A DNA stretch of 64,000 nt from an uncultured Prevotellaceae bacterium (GTDB lineage Bacteria > Bacteroidota > Bacteroidia > Bacteroidales > Bacteroidaceae): contig ONCK01000006.1 of NCBI GenBank assembly GCA_900316315.1, positions 62,001-126,000 of the forward strand, in the 5' to 3' direction. The notes beneath the pieces are model-generated. The model was not told the origin of the DNA and searched no databases. It saw only the letters and a program-made list of their open reading frames with translations. Positions 46,641 through 56,577 of this stretch are shown here, in pieces. Both the position numbers and the translations under genes were made by a program. Numbering within the stretch: position 1 is the first letter of the stretch; each line of letters begins with the position of its first letter.

Positions 46641-47810
46641 ATGAAAAAATTAATGTTTGTATTGGCCTTTGTAGGCTTGTCTTCATTTGCTCTCGCTCAA
46701 GAGACAAATGTACCTACTAAGAAGTACAGCGTAGCAACCAACTCCTTCTGGAGCAATTGGTTCGTACAGGTAGGTGGTGCTTACAATGTATTCTACTCCA
46801 ACGAGCAGCACGGACTGGGTCTTGACAACAATCCTTTCAAGGCATTCCGTCGTGACTGGGGCTTCGGCGTAGGCGTAGGTAAGTGGTTTACTCCCGGTAT
46901 CGGACTCCGTACCAAAGTCAATGGCGTATGGGGCAAAGCTGTCGTATCTGAGAACAATAGCGTCAACAAGGAGCATGGTAAGTATTACTGGACTGCCAAT
47001 GAGCAAGTGCTCTTCAATCTGAGCAACCTTCTCTTTGGCTACAACTCAACTCGTGTTTGGAACTTCATTCCTTACTTGGGCGCAGGCGTTACCCGCAACT
47101 GCTCTGACAATATCTATGGCATGGGCTGGAACGCTGGTATCCTCAACACTTGGCGTCTGAGCAAGCACCTCAATATCTATCTTGACCTTAGCGCCAACAG
47201 CCTTGAGCCTAAGACCGATGGTCTGAAGACTGCCCCGGGTCATGAGGGTAAGGAGGGTCACTCTTTCGTCAACTACGACCGTATCATCACAGCTGAAGCT
47301 GGTCTCCAGTTCAACCTTGGCAAGTCCACATGGGAGAAAGTGCCCGATGTTGACGCTCTCATGGCTATGAACAAGGAGCAGATGGACGCTCTCAACGCTT
47401 CTCTGCGTGACGCTCAGAACGAGAACGCTCGCTTGAAGAACCTTCTGGCTAACCAAAAGGCTGGGACCAAGGAAGTTGTTAAGAAGGAACTGGCTACTAC
47501 TGCACAGTCCGTATTCTTTAACATCAACAAGTCCAAGATTGCTTCTCGCAAGGACCTCGTCAATGTCAAGGAAGTTGCTAACTACGCTAAGTCTAATGGC
47601 AACAAGATTGTTGTTACAGGTTATGCTGATAGCAAGACTGGTAGCGCTGCCTTCAACCAGAAGTTGAGCCAGGCTCGTGCCGAGGCTGTTGCTAACGAAC
47701 TTGTAAAGATGGGTGTAAGCCGCGACAATATCATCGTTAAGGCTGCAGGTGGTGTAAACGACCTCTCTCCGATCTCTTACAACCGTCGTGCTACTGTTGA
47801 GCTTCAATAA
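46641..47810 (+). CDS. OmpA-family outer-membrane protein (Omp40/41-like)
   Basis: A 389-residue protein. The signal peptide is MKKLMFVLAFVGLSSFALA. Residues 25-235 form an eight-strand-type barrel (WFVQVGGAYNVFY, WGFGVGVGKWFTPGIGLRTKVNGVWG, AEAGLQFNLGKSTW). A short coiled coil follows (MDALNASLRDAQNENARLKNLLANQ). The C-terminal OmpA domain binds peptidoglycan (SVFFNINKSKIASRKDLVNVKEVANYAKSN, VTGYADSKTGSAAFNQKLSQARAEAV). It resembles the major OmpA-like proteins of Porphyromonas and Prevotella. Codons here are visibly more biased than in neighbours, consistent with high expression. Confidence 0.92.
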   Translation: MKKLMFVLAFVGLSSFALAQETNVPTKKYSVATNSFWSNWFVQVGGAYNVFYSNEQHGLGLDNNPFKAFRRDWGFGVGVGKWFTPGIGLRTKVNGVWGKAVVSENNSVNKEHGKYYWTANEQVLFNLSNLLFGYNSTRVWNFIPYLGAGVTRNCSDNIYGMGWNAGILNTWRLSKHLNIYLDLSANSLEPKTDGLKTAPGHEGKEGHSFVNYDRIITAEAGLQFNLGKSTWEKVPDVDALMAMNKEQMDALNASLRDAQNENARLKNLLANQKAGTKEVVKKELATTAQSVFFNINKSKIASRKDLVNVKEVANYAKSNGNKIVVTGYADSKTGSAAFNQKLSQARAEAVANELVKMGVSRDNIIVKAAGGVNDLSPISYNRRATVELQ

Positions 47811-47836
47811 TTATTTAGATTTATTATAACTCAACG

Positions 47837-47868
47837 AGAGGCAGGTCCATTAGGGCCTGCCTCTTTTG
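47837..47868 (+). terminator. rho-independent terminator of the OmpA-like gene
   Basis: AGAGGCAGG pairs with CCTGCCTCT around a short loop, followed by TTTGT. Strong, and 27 bases after the stop codon. Confidence 0.88.
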
Positions 47869-48249
47869 TATGTTCTCATATTTTCCCCCATTTGTTCCGG
47901 ACGTAGGCCACTATTTCAGATCAGTGAAAAATCAATGTACCGAAAACTCCTTTTATTGTCCGGTGAATGTGAACCGGTAATTCTTTCGCCGCATTTATTG
48001 TTTATTTTGCGGACATACGCCCGTAATAGACGCCTCTTTGAAAGGGTAATCGGATGAATTGGGACTAATGATGTGTCGATTACGCTTCTTGTCCTCCTTT
48101 ATAAATAAAAGTCATTTCTGTTTGCATCGCTTTTAGACGATACAGGCCTGGTTCTGATGCCTCTCTCTATTGCAGGTAATTGTTTATCAAGAGCTTATAT
48201 GCTCGGAAAGCTTGTCCAATTTTACAAAGTCTTGTAGGGGTAATCATTC
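47869..48249. other. gene-free stretch between ompA-like gene and repeat copy C
   Basis: No gene, promoter or structured RNA recognised. Confidence 0.45.
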
Positions 48250-48527
48250 TATAATAAAAAATTATTTTGAAGAGGCCAGTTGGTTCTCTAAGAATAGCAG
48301 TCGACAATCTATTTAAATTAGTTCTTTAACTTGTTGAATTCCAATATTTTGCAGCTGTCATTTGATGCGTTTGTAACTATTTGTCTATCAAGCAATAACA
48401 ACTCGCCTTACAATTTAAACTACATCGGACCTAGTTTAAACTACATCTGACCTTGTAACGTGAACAAGGTGACTTGAAATGATGGAGTCGGTACCAGTAC
48501 GAGGCAGTATTTCAAATTTATTATATA
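48250..48527 (-). repeat. dispersed intergenic repeat, copy C (about 278 bp, inverted)
   Basis: Same element as copies A and B on the opposite strand. Ends are TATAATAAAA at 48250 and TTTATTATATA ending 48527. Two 21-bp units lie at 48415-48435 and 48436-48456. The core 48381-48408 differs from A and B only at a few positions. A hairpin (ACCTTGT / ACAAGGT) precedes the tandem unit. Similarity extends past the end to about 48,700 (a CCGTATACGT block at 48576-48585 matches copy A). Confidence 0.8.
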
Positions 48528-49221
48528 AAAAAATACGAAGGGTCGTACACATTGGCTATTATACGGAGATAATGACCGTATACGTACGATGATTTCACGC
48601 GTGAAGATATTTTCAAAGTGTGCTGTCTTGGAAGTGACGCGATGGACTGTGTTGGAACAGTACAACAAAATCGATTGGACCGGTCTGAATTTTAATTGTT
48701 TCTTAGCTGTAGCATCAGACACCTCAACATCGACTGCGCATTCTCCACGACATTTTGCCGCCTTCTGTTGTCACGTGTTCATTTGCAATGATTTCGGTCT
48801 TGCCGCACTCTGGCACGTGCCATTGTCCTCTGTGGCAACGTCAAGTGTCACGCCGGGGTGTTTGACTGTATGTCTGTCACGCAGGGCCTTTGGAGTTTTG
48901 TCTTGTTGTTATGAAGTTTGTTCATTTTATTTTGTCTCTTATGTGGATACTTCCGCAGTCTCATAGTAGGGTCATCTGTGCTGCATTTCCTCATACAGCG
49001 CTATATTCTCATGGCATTTGTATAAGGAGAAGTGATTGGGAAAGGGTGGGGGAGTAAAGACGCGGTATCTCGGTTGCGCATGACAATTGCAGGGCTGTTA
49101 GCAGGTATCGGATAGAAGTTGGGCTTGGCTGAATGTCACACGATACGGATGCTACTGAAGTATGGCGCACTAAATCTTAATTTTTAGGGAAATATAGGAC
49201 ATTCACTCTCCTAAAAATGTG
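48528..49221. other. gene-free stretch before rnpB
   Basis: The left flank of repeat copy C runs to about 48,700. The rest holds no gene I can support; the 125-codon open frame at 48589-48966 overlaps that flank and has no family resemblance. Confidence 0.45.
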
Positions 49222-49229
49222 TAACTTTG
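49222..49229 (+). promoter_or_regulatory. -7 element of rnpB
   Basis: TAACTTTG, 35 bases before the RNA's P1 helix. No clear -33 element. Confidence 0.55.
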
Positions 49230-49263
49230 CAGCTGAGATTTTTGGATACCTGAATATATCATA

Positions 49264-49652
49264 GAGTAGAGTTGTGGTGGCCTGCCGCTGTCACCCTCGG
49301 GTGAAAGAGGAAAGTCCGGGCAGCATAGAGCAATCTGCTTCTTAACGGGAAGTCGTCCGTGAGGGCGAAGCAGCGTAGAAGAAAACAACCGCCGGCCTGT
49401 GTCGGCAAGGGTGAGAACGTGAGGCAAGAGCTCACGGCGGCAGGTAGTGATATCTGTCGTGTACGCCTCAGATGCTGAAAGTTCAAGTATACCAGTGTGC
49501 TAAAGGGCGGCTCGCCTGAGTGGAACGACGCTGGAGGGTAGAATGATGGAGCTGTGTGGTGACGCATGGCCTAGATAAATGGCAGACACCCGAGTTTTTT
49601 GCTGTCAAGGCCGACTCGGGGACAAAACCCGGCTTATACGACAACTCTGCTC
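49264..49652 (+). ncRNA. rnpB: RNase P RNA, bacterial type A
   Basis: The catalytic RNA of RNase P, which removes 5' leaders from pre-tRNA. Universal P4 strands are present: GAGGAAAGTCCGGGC at 49307-49321 and ACAAAACCCGGC at 49622-49633. The ends pair as a 12-bp P1 helix (49264-49275 with 49641-49652, one G-T wobble), which sets the limits at about 389 nt. A T-rich tail follows. Reading frames on the opposite strand are shadows. Confidence 0.95.
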
Positions 49653-49669
49653 CTTTTTGTAAGCATTCA

Positions 49670-49701
49670 TTTGGACTATTCCTATAAATAAATTATCTTT
49701 G
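49670..49701 (+). promoter_or_regulatory. promoter of purB
   Basis: TTTG (49670-49673), 20 bases, TATCTTTG (49694-49701), 30 bases before the ATG. Confidence 0.82.
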
Positions 49702-49731
49702 TATCACCTTTAAATTATAATACCCCATAAG

Positions 49732-51081
49732 ATGCTCACGCTTGACAGTTTGACGGCTGTTGGTCCCATTGACGGCCGTTACCATGAGAAGACCTCCGTA
49801 CTGAGTAACTATTTTTCCGAATATGCATTGATCCGTTACAGAGTGCATGTCGAGATAGAGTATTTTATCATGCTCTGCAAGATACCCTTGCCTCAGCTCA
49901 AGGGAATTGATCATGCACTGCTCGACAAGCTGCAGAGTATATATACCGATTTCAACGAATCTGATGCAGCCCGTGTCAAGGAGATAGAGCGTGTGACCAA
50001 TCACGATGTCAAAGCCATAGAGTATTTCATCAAGGAAAAGATGGATCAGATTGGAGGCTTTGACGCTTATAAGGAGTTTATCCATTTTGGCCTCACATCG
50101 CAGGATATCAACAATACTTCTTTCCCCATGATGATGCGCGATGCCATCCGTGAGGTGTACCAACCGGCGCTGACAGAACTGATCGACAAGCTCAACTTGC
50201 TCGCTGAGGAATGGAAGGATATCCCGATGCTTGCCCATACTCATGGTCAGCCGGCTAGCCCGACCCGTCTGGGCAAAGAAATCAAGGTCTTCAGTTATCG
50301 TCTGGAGCGACAGTTTGACGAGTTGAAGCGAATTCCGTTTACAGCCAAGTTTGGTGGTGCGACGGGCAACTTCAATGCGCATCACGTAGCCTATCCCGAC
50401 TATGACTGGAAGGCGATTGCCAATGACTTCGTCAACCATACGCTGGGTTTGGAGCGTGAGCAGTACACCACGCAGATATCCAATTACGATTTTACGGCAG
50501 AGATATTTGACGCCCTGCGCCGTATCAATACCATCATCATCGATATGGATCGAGACTTCTGGCAGTATATCTCGATGAACTATTTCAAACAGAAGATCAA
50601 GGCAGGAGAGGTTGGCTCGAGTGCTATGCCTCACAAGGTTAATCCCATTGACTTCGAAAACTCGGAGGGCAATCTCGGCGTAGCCAATGCTCTGCTGGCC
50701 CACCTCAGCATGAAGCTGCCGATAAGCCGCATGCAGCGCGACTTGACCGACTCTACGACCCTTCGCAATATCGGTGTGCCCCTCGGGCATATCCTCATTG
50801 CCATCAAGAGTTCGCTCAAGGGACTCAACAAGCTCCTGCTCCACGAGGAGACCATCCGCCGCGACCTCGATGACTGCTGGGCTGTCGTCGCAGAGGGTAT
50901 CCAGACTATCCTGCGTCGCGAGAGTTATCCTCATCCCTACGAGGCGCTTAAGGCTCTTACCCGTACCAATAATGATATTACCCAGGAGAGCATTCGCCAC
51001 TTCATTGACGGACTCAACGTCAGCGAGAGTGTGAAGGAGGAGCTCCGCGCAATCACCCCCCATACCTACACAGGTATCTAA
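49732..51081 (+). CDS. purB: adenylosuccinate lyase
   Basis: A 449-residue enzyme acting twice in purine synthesis (SAICAR to AICAR, adenylosuccinate to AMP). The fumarase/aspartase signature is GEVGSSAMPHKVNPIDFEN near residue 296. The catalytic His region is LAHTHGQPASPTRLGKE and the start is LTAVGPIDGRYHEKT. It has its own promoter; the next gene starts 68 bases after the stop. Confidence 0.96.
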   Translation: MLTLDSLTAVGPIDGRYHEKTSVLSNYFSEYALIRYRVHVEIEYFIMLCKIPLPQLKGIDHALLDKLQSIYTDFNESDAARVKEIERVTNHDVKAIEYFIKEKMDQIGGFDAYKEFIHFGLTSQDINNTSFPMMMRDAIREVYQPALTELIDKLNLLAEEWKDIPMLAHTHGQPASPTRLGKEIKVFSYRLERQFDELKRIPFTAKFGGATGNFNAHHVAYPDYDWKAIANDFVNHTLGLEREQYTTQISNYDFTAEIFDALRRINTIIIDMDRDFWQYISMNYFKQKIKAGEVGSSAMPHKVNPIDFENSEGNLGVANALLAHLSMKLPISRMQRDLTDSTTLRNIGVPLGHILIAIKSSLKGLNKLLLHEETIRRDLDDCWAVVAEGIQTILRRESYPHPYEALKALTRTNNDITQESIRHFIDGLNVSESVKEELRAITPHTYTGI

Positions 51082-51149
51082 TTACTATCCACAAGATATT
51101 ACCACTAAGTTTATTAAACCTTTTAATCAGCCGTGAGGCTAATGAAAAC

Positions 51150-52733
51150 ATGAAACCTGAAAACGAAAAAGAACTAAGTACCCCACTCGCAGAAGGATCT
51201 GCAGCGCCGCACTCCTCTGCATCCGACGCGTCTAGCTCGCCGGCCGGTGCACCCCGTACGCGTCGTCGTATCCCGCGTGGTGAGAAGATTGTCCCCAATC
51301 ACCCTGCAGCTACGCAGCCGCGTAATGACGGCAACGGCTATTCCCACAGACCTGTACAGAGATATGACGGTCAGCAGGACAGACCAGCCTATGAGAGACG
51401 GTATCAGCCATTCAATCATCAACCTGACGCCGACCATCGTGGCAGTGACTATCAGCGTCCGCGCCGTTCCAACCAGTCTGGCTACCGTCAGAACAACGGT
51501 GATTACTATCAGGAGAGATCCACACGTTCATCATATCCACGTCAGGACAATCCCTATAATGAGCGCTTCGAACGCCCAGAATACAGCGGCCGCTACCCTC
51601 AGCCTCGTGGCTATGGTCGGCAGGAGAGCTACAGTCCGCGTTCTCAGCGCGAGAACGAAGGTTATAGCCGTAACTACAACCGCCAATCGTCACGCTGGAA
51701 TGGTGGCGACAATTACGCTTCTCGTCCTTATGGGGAGCATGAAGGATCATATCAGCGGCCACAGCATGGCTACGGCTATCAGAATCGCGACTACAGTCGT
51801 TCCTATCAGCCCTCAGACCGGTACAATCAGCAGGGAGAGTACAGTCCTTACCCCAGTCGTGCCCCCCGGGGCTATGGACGCACTCTTGAGTCAGGCAACG
51901 GCCGTCCCAGACCCAAGATGGGCAAGAAACCCTCTCCCCGTAAGTCCAATGGTGTATATATGACACCGCCGCCCCGGGAAGTTGTGCGCTACAAAGAGGT
52001 AGATGTCGATCCGACTCAGCCCCTGCGCCTCAACAAGTTTCTAGCCAATGCCGGTGTCTGCTCTCGTCGTGAAGCCGACATCCATATTACATCAGGCGAC
52101 GTCATGGTCAATGATGTCGTAGTCACGGAGCTTGGCACCAAGGTTCAGCGTGATGATGTCGTCAAGTACAAGGGCAAAGTCGTTGCCTTGGAGGACAAGG
52201 TCTATGTCCTGCTTAATAAGCCTCGCGACTATGTGACAACCAACGATGACCCTGACAATCGCAAGACAGTCATGGATCTTGTTCGCACCGCCTGCCCCGA
52301 GCGTATCTACCCCGTAGGTCGTCTGGACCGCAATACGACCGGAGTGCTCTTGCTCACCAATGACGGCGATCTGGCCTCGAGACTGATGCACCCCAAGTTT
52401 CTTAAGAAGAAGATATACCATGTCTATCTTAATAAGATCGTGACAGAGGAAGACATGCAGCGCATGCGCGACGGTATAGAGCTCGAGGACGGAGAAATCA
52501 AGGCCGATGCCGTGGAGTACGCCAGTGAGACCGACCACAAGCAAGTGGGTATCGAGATACACAGTGGTAAAAATCGTATTGTACGCCGTATCTTCGAGAG
52601 TCTTGGCTATAAGGTCAACAAGCTCGATCGCGTCTACTTTGCCGGCCTGACCAAGAAGAATCTCCGTCGTGGCCAGTGGCGCTACCTTACAGCCGAAGAG
52701 GTCAATATGCTTCGTATGGGCGCCTTTGAATAA
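51150..52733 (+). CDS. RluB/RsuA-type rRNA pseudouridine synthase with a long Tyr/Arg-rich N-terminal region
   Basis: A 527-residue protein. Residues ~290-340 are an S4 RNA-binding domain (LRLNKFLANAGVCSRREADIHI). Residues ~350-520 are the catalytic domain with the essential Asp in YPVGRLDRNTTGVLLL. It probably modifies 23S or 16S rRNA. The first ~280 residues are low-complexity, dominated by Tyr, Arg, Ser, Gln, Gly and Pro (repeated RPxY/YxRP-like pieces), and probably disordered. E. coli RluB/RsuA lack such a tail. Confidence 0.88.
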   Translation: MKPENEKELSTPLAEGSAAPHSSASDASSSPAGAPRTRRRIPRGEKIVPNHPAATQPRNDGNGYSHRPVQRYDGQQDRPAYERRYQPFNHQPDADHRGSDYQRPRRSNQSGYRQNNGDYYQERSTRSSYPRQDNPYNERFERPEYSGRYPQPRGYGRQESYSPRSQRENEGYSRNYNRQSSRWNGGDNYASRPYGEHEGSYQRPQHGYGYQNRDYSRSYQPSDRYNQQGEYSPYPSRAPRGYGRTLESGNGRPRPKMGKKPSPRKSNGVYMTPPPREVVRYKEVDVDPTQPLRLNKFLANAGVCSRREADIHITSGDVMVNDVVVTELGTKVQRDDVVKYKGKVVALEDKVYVLLNKPRDYVTTNDDPDNRKTVMDLVRTACPERIYPVGRLDRNTTGVLLLTNDGDLASRLMHPKFLKKKIYHVYLNKIVTEEDMQRMRDGIELEDGEIKADAVEYASETDHKQVGIEIHSGKNRIVRRIFESLGYKVNKLDRVYFAGLTKKNLRRGQWRYLTAEEVNMLRMGAFE

Positions 52734-52770
52734 GGCTTAACTAGAATATTACATACACCTATATATCAAT

Positions 52771-54162
52771 ATGAAACGCACAAAGGTAATTGATATCCTC
52801 AAGTCGGAGGACTATGGCAAGACTATTGTGGCCAAGGGTTGGGTACGTACCCATCGCGCAAGCAAGGTTGTACATTTTATTGCACTCAATGACGGCTCGA
52901 CCATCCACAATGTGCAGATAGTTGCCGACACAGACAAGTTTGACGAAGAGCTCTTCAAGCAGATTACGACGGGCGCGTGCCTCAGTGTCGAGGGTGAGCT
53001 CTGCAAGAGCCCCGCAGCCGGTCAGGCCAGTGAGATCCATGCGGCCAAGATAGAGATATTGGGTCCCTGTCCGGGTGACTACCCCATGCAGAAGAAGGGA
53101 CAGAGCTTTGAGTATATGCGTCAGTACGCCCACCTGCGCCTCCGTACCAATACGTTTGGTGCAGTCTTCCGCATCCGTCACAATATGGCCATTGCCATTC
53201 ACAAGTATTTCCATGACCATGGCTTCTACTACTTCAATACTCCGATTATCACGTCCAGTGATGCCGAGGGAGCAGGAGAGATGTTCCAAGTCACGACACT
53301 GGACCTCGCCCGCACGGGTAAGGATGACCATGTAGCATATGACAGAGACTTCTTCGGCAAGAAGACCAACCTCACCGTGAGCGGTCAGCTGGAGGGAGAG
53401 CTCGGAGCCACGGCTCTGGGAGCCATCTATACCTTTGGTCCTACTTTCAGAGCCGAGAATAGCAATACGCCGCGCCACTTGGCTGAGTTTTGGATGATTG
53501 AGCCGGAGGTCGCCTTCATGGATAAGGACGAGCTGATGGATCTCGAGGAAGACTTCATCAAGTACTGTGTGCAGTGGGCACTCGACAATTGCCAGGATGA
53601 CTTGGCTTTCCTCAACAAGATGATCGACAAGACGCTGCTGGAGACGCTTCAGTCTGTCGTCAAGGAGAACTTTGTCCGTCTGTCCTATACCGAGGGTATC
53701 GAGATCCTCGAGCAGGCAGTACGCGACGGCCGTAAGTTTGAATTCCCTGTCACCGGCTGGGGCATGGACCTCGCCAGTGAGCACGAGCGTTACCTCGTAG
53801 AGGAGTATTTCAAGCGTCCTGTCATCATGAACGACTACCCCAGCGAGATCAAGGCCTTCTATATGAAGAAGAATCCCGATGGTAAGACCATGCAGGGTAC
53901 CGATGTGCTCTTCCCGCGTATCGGCGAGATCATCGGAGGCTCTGTCCGTGAGGAGAACTATGGCAAACTGCTTGACGAGATCCACGCCCGCGGCATGGAC
54001 GAGAGCAACTACAGCTGGTACCTCGATACCCGCAAGTACGGTTCCTGCCCTCACGCCGGATTTGGTCTCGGTTTTGAGCGTTTGATCCTTTTCGTCACCG
54101 GCATGCAAAATATCCGCGACGTCATTCCCTTCCCGCGTACGCCCAAGAACGCCGAGTTCTAA
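52771..54162 (+). CDS. asnS: asparaginyl-tRNA synthetase
   Basis: A 463-residue class II synthetase. The N-terminal OB-fold anticodon-binding domain starts [23 protein letters not shown]. Motif 2 is [25 protein letters not shown] and motif 3 is [15 protein letters not shown] near the end. The TFRAENSNT form is that of AsnRS rather than AspRS. A strong terminator follows. Confidence 0.96.
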   Translation: MKRTKVIDILKSEDYGKTIVAKGWVRTHRASKVVHFIALNDGSTIHNVQIVADTDKFDEELFKQITTGACLSVEGELCKSPAAGQASEIHAAKIEILGPCPGDYPMQKKGQSFEYMRQYAHLRLRTNTFGAVFRIRHNMAIAIHKYFHDHGFYYFNTPIITSSDAEGAGEMFQVTTLDLARTGKDDHVAYDRDFFGKKTNLTVSGQLEGELGATALGAIYTFGPTFRAENSNTPRHLAEFWMIEPEVAFMDKDELMDLEEDFIKYCVQWALDNCQDDLAFLNKMIDKTLLETLQSVVKENFVRLSYTEGIEILEQAVRDGRKFEFPVTGWGMDLASEHERYLVEEYFKRPVIMNDYPSEIKAFYMKKNPDGKTMQGTDVLFPRIGEIIGGSVREENYGKLLDEIHARGMDESNYSWYLDTRKYGSCPHAGFGLGFERLILFVTGMQNIRDVIPFPRTPKNAEF

Positions 54163-54188
54163 TTGCGCTTAGCGTAATAAGAGATAGC

Positions 54189-54226
54189 AAAGTCCGGTAT
54201 GGCAGCGTCCATGCCGGACTTTGTGC
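54189..54226 (+). terminator. rho-independent terminator of asnS
   Basis: AAAGTCCGGTATGG pairs with CCATGCCGGACTTT, a 14-bp stem with one G-T wobble and a 6-base loop, followed by a short T-containing tail. It lies 27 bases after the stop codon. Confidence 0.82.
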
Positions 54227-54771
54227 TTCTATTCCAAGAAGGCGGAGAAATTGTGCCTCCGACGCGCGGCAAGGATTGTGCCCTGAGTTGTCTGTAAGTG
54301 ACCTGCCGCACACGTGATAAGCGACTTACGATGTGACTTTCAGCCATGGGTAATCTAGACTAATTTTTATGAAAGTATTAGTTGTGGATATTTTTGTATT
54401 TTATTATTCTACAGATTATAACGAATCAGTGTAAAATAGTAAAGAACCGTTCTCTAAAGAGGTGCTAACCGGCTTCATGATGCCTGCGGGGTAAGAGCTC
54501 TTTTCCTTTTCGCTTCCATAGATGGCGGGCTGGTTGACATGCCTAAGACAGACGATACGTCGTGTGTCGGCTTCATGGGCTGTTCGTGCGGTAATGTCTT
54601 GTTGGGGAGTGCATCTCCAACTGCAGTCAGATGCCCCAAGAGATAGGACGAGAATAGAAGGTCCGGATGGTGGCTGGGCGGAGGAGAAAGAGGGGTATCC
54701 CAGAATACATTTTTTTTGATACGCCTCCTATCTAAGTGGACGGAGAGCACCGCTATGTCAGGCGAAATCAT
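54227..54771. other. gene-free stretch between asnS and pfp
   Basis: No gene supported. The open frames here lack start signals and family resemblance. It ends in the pfp promoter element. Confidence 0.45.
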
Positions 54772-54779
54772 TATCTTTG
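54772..54779 (+). promoter_or_regulatory. -7 element of pfp
   Basis: TATCTTTG, 41 bases before the ATG at 54,820 and inside the upstream frame extension, supporting the shorter start. No TTTG -33 seen. Confidence 0.5.
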
Positions 54780-54819
54780 CAAACCGATAAGGACAACTAT
54801 TATATCTCACAATATTATC

Positions 54820-56466
54820 ATGAAAAAAAGTGCATTGCAAGTAGCAAGAGCTGCTTATCAGCCCAAGCTCCCCCAGGGACTTAAGGGCAACGTAACCCTC
54901 AAGGAGGGTGAGCCGACTCAGAGCGTAGCCGACCAGGAAGAGATCAAGGCCCTCTTCCCCAATACCTACGGTCTTCCCCTGGTAGAGTTTGTACCCAGTG
55001 ACAAGGCCAGCGAGAGCGGCAAGGAGCCGATGAATGTCGGCGTCATCCTCTCGGGTGGTCAGGCCCCCGGCGGTCACAATGTGATCAGCGGCCTCTTTGA
55101 CGGCATCAAGCGCCTCAATCCCGCCAACAAACTCTATGGTTTCCTGCTGGGCCCCGGCGGCCTCGTTGACCACAAATATATTGAGCTGACCTCTGACATT
55201 ATCGATGAGTACCGCAATACGGGCGGTTTTGACATCATCGGTTCTGGCCGTACTAAGCTGGAGGAGGAAAGCCAGTTTGAGAGCGGACTCGAGATCCTGC
55301 GCGAACTGGGTATCAAGGCTGTTGTCATCATCGGCGGCGACGACTCCAACACCAATGCCTGTGTTCTCGCAGAATACTATCTCGCCCACAAGACCGGCAT
55401 TCAGGTCATCGGCTGTCCTAAGACCATCGATGGCGATCTCAAGAATGACCAAATAGAGACCAGCTTCGGATTTGACACCGCCTGCAAGACCTATAGCGAA
55501 CTGATCGGCAACATCGAGCGTGACGCCAACAGCGCCAAGAAGTACTGGCACTTCATCAAACTCATGGGCCGTTCTGCAAGCCATATCGCTCTGGAGTGCG
55601 CACTCGAGACCCAGCCCAATATTTGCATCGTCTCTGAGGAAGTACAGCAGAAGGGTGAGACCCTGCAGGATATCGTCGACAATATTGCTCAGGCCGTAGC
55701 CGACCGCGCCAAGGACGGCAACAACTTTGGTATCGTGCTGATTCCAGAGGGCCTCATCGAGTTTATCCCCTCTATCGAGAAGTTGATAGCAGAGCTCAAT
55801 GACCTTCTCGCATCCAAGGAGTACGCCGCCGACGCTCCCGCAGACCGCATCGAGTGGCTCAACGGCAAGCTTTCCGCAGCCAATGCAGAGGTATTCAAGA
55901 GCCTGCCGCGTGCTTTCGCAGAGCAGCTGACAGGCGAGCGTGACCCTCACGGAAATGTACAGGTCAGCCTCATTGAGACAGAGAAGCTCCTGAGTCAGAT
56001 GGTAGCCGAGAAGCTGAAGCAGATGAAGGCCGAGGGTAAGTATGTAGGCAAGTTTGCAGCCCAGCATCACTTCTTCGGTTACGAAGGCCGCTGCGCAGCA
56101 CCTTCCAACTTTGACGCCGACTACTGCTATAGCCTTGGCGTGAGCGCTTCGGAGCTCATCGCTGCTGGCAAGACCGGATACATGGCAATCGTCAAGAATA
56201 CCACAGCACCCGCCGACCAGTGGAAGGCTGGCGGAGTGCCCATCACGATGATGCTCAATATGGAGAAGCGCAACGGCAAGATGAAGCCTGTGATCCGTAA
56301 AGCCCTCGTTGAGCTTGGCGGCAAGCCTTTCAAGGAGTTTGCTGCTCACCGCGAGGAGTGGAAGAAGCATACCTGCTATGTCTACCCAGGTCCTATCCAG
56401 TACTGGGGACCAACTGAGGTCTGCGACAAGACGACTGAGACTCTCCGTCTCGAGCAGAGCAAGTAG
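54820..56466 (+). CDS. pfp: PPi-dependent phosphofructokinase (diphosphate--fructose-6-phosphate 1-phosphotransferase)
   Basis: A 548-residue long-form enzyme, reversible and using pyrophosphate. Markers: [18 protein letters not shown], the donor loop GGDDSNTNA with Asp (not Gly) in the PPi-specific position, and [11 protein letters not shown] with Lys where ATP enzymes have Gly. [14 protein letters not shown] follows. It differs in all these places from the pfkA product at 23.6-24.6 kb, so the organism has both donor types. The start at [13 protein letters not shown] is chosen because family similarity and the promoter place it there. Confidence 0.93.
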   Translation: MKKSALQVARAAYQPKLPQGLKGNVTLKEGEPTQSVADQEEIKALFPNTYGLPLVEFVPSDKASESGKEPMNVGVILSGGQAPGGHNVISGLFDGIKRLNPANKLYGFLLGPGGLVDHKYIELTSDIIDEYRNTGGFDIIGSGRTKLEEESQFESGLEILRELGIKAVVIIGGDDSNTNACVLAEYYLAHKTGIQVIGCPKTIDGDLKNDQIETSFGFDTACKTYSELIGNIERDANSAKKYWHFIKLMGRSASHIALECALETQPNICIVSEEVQQKGETLQDIVDNIAQAVADRAKDGNNFGIVLIPEGLIEFIPSIEKLIAELNDLLASKEYAADAPADRIEWLNGKLSAANAEVFKSLPRAFAEQLTGERDPHGNVQVSLIETEKLLSQMVAEKLKQMKAEGKYVGKFAAQHHFFGYEGRCAAPSNFDADYCYSLGVSASELIAAGKTGYMAIVKNTTAPADQWKAGGVPITMMLNMEKRNGKMKPVIRKALVELGGKPFKEFAAHREEWKKHTCYVYPGPIQYWGPTEVCDKTTETLRLEQSK

Positions 56467-56483
56467 GTATACCACATCCGGAA

Positions 56484-56566
56484 AACATTGACTTTGGCTT
56501 TGGCCGTGGCGCATGCTCCAGAATGACTGAGGCTTGTGCCTCTGGCCAAGGCCAAATGTTTTTTTT
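56484..56566 (+). terminator. long-stem terminator after pfp
   Basis: AACATT...TTTGGCTTTGGCC (56484-56505) pairs with GGCCAAGGCCAAATGTT (56544-56560) across a ~38-base loop, followed by a run of eight T. The loop is unusually long. Confidence 0.72.
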
Positions 56567-56577
56567 AAGATACAGAT

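Noticed and set aside
49259-49567. open frames opposite rnpB
   Set aside because: They cross the conserved RNase P RNA core; no family resemblance.
49693-51063. 456-codon open frame opposite purB
   Set aside because: Codon-aligned shadow of purB.
52759-54108. 449-codon open frame opposite asnS
   Set aside because: Codon-aligned shadow of asnS.
54475-56514. 679-codon open frame opposite pfp
   Set aside because: Same codon-bias effect; pfp carries all family motifs.
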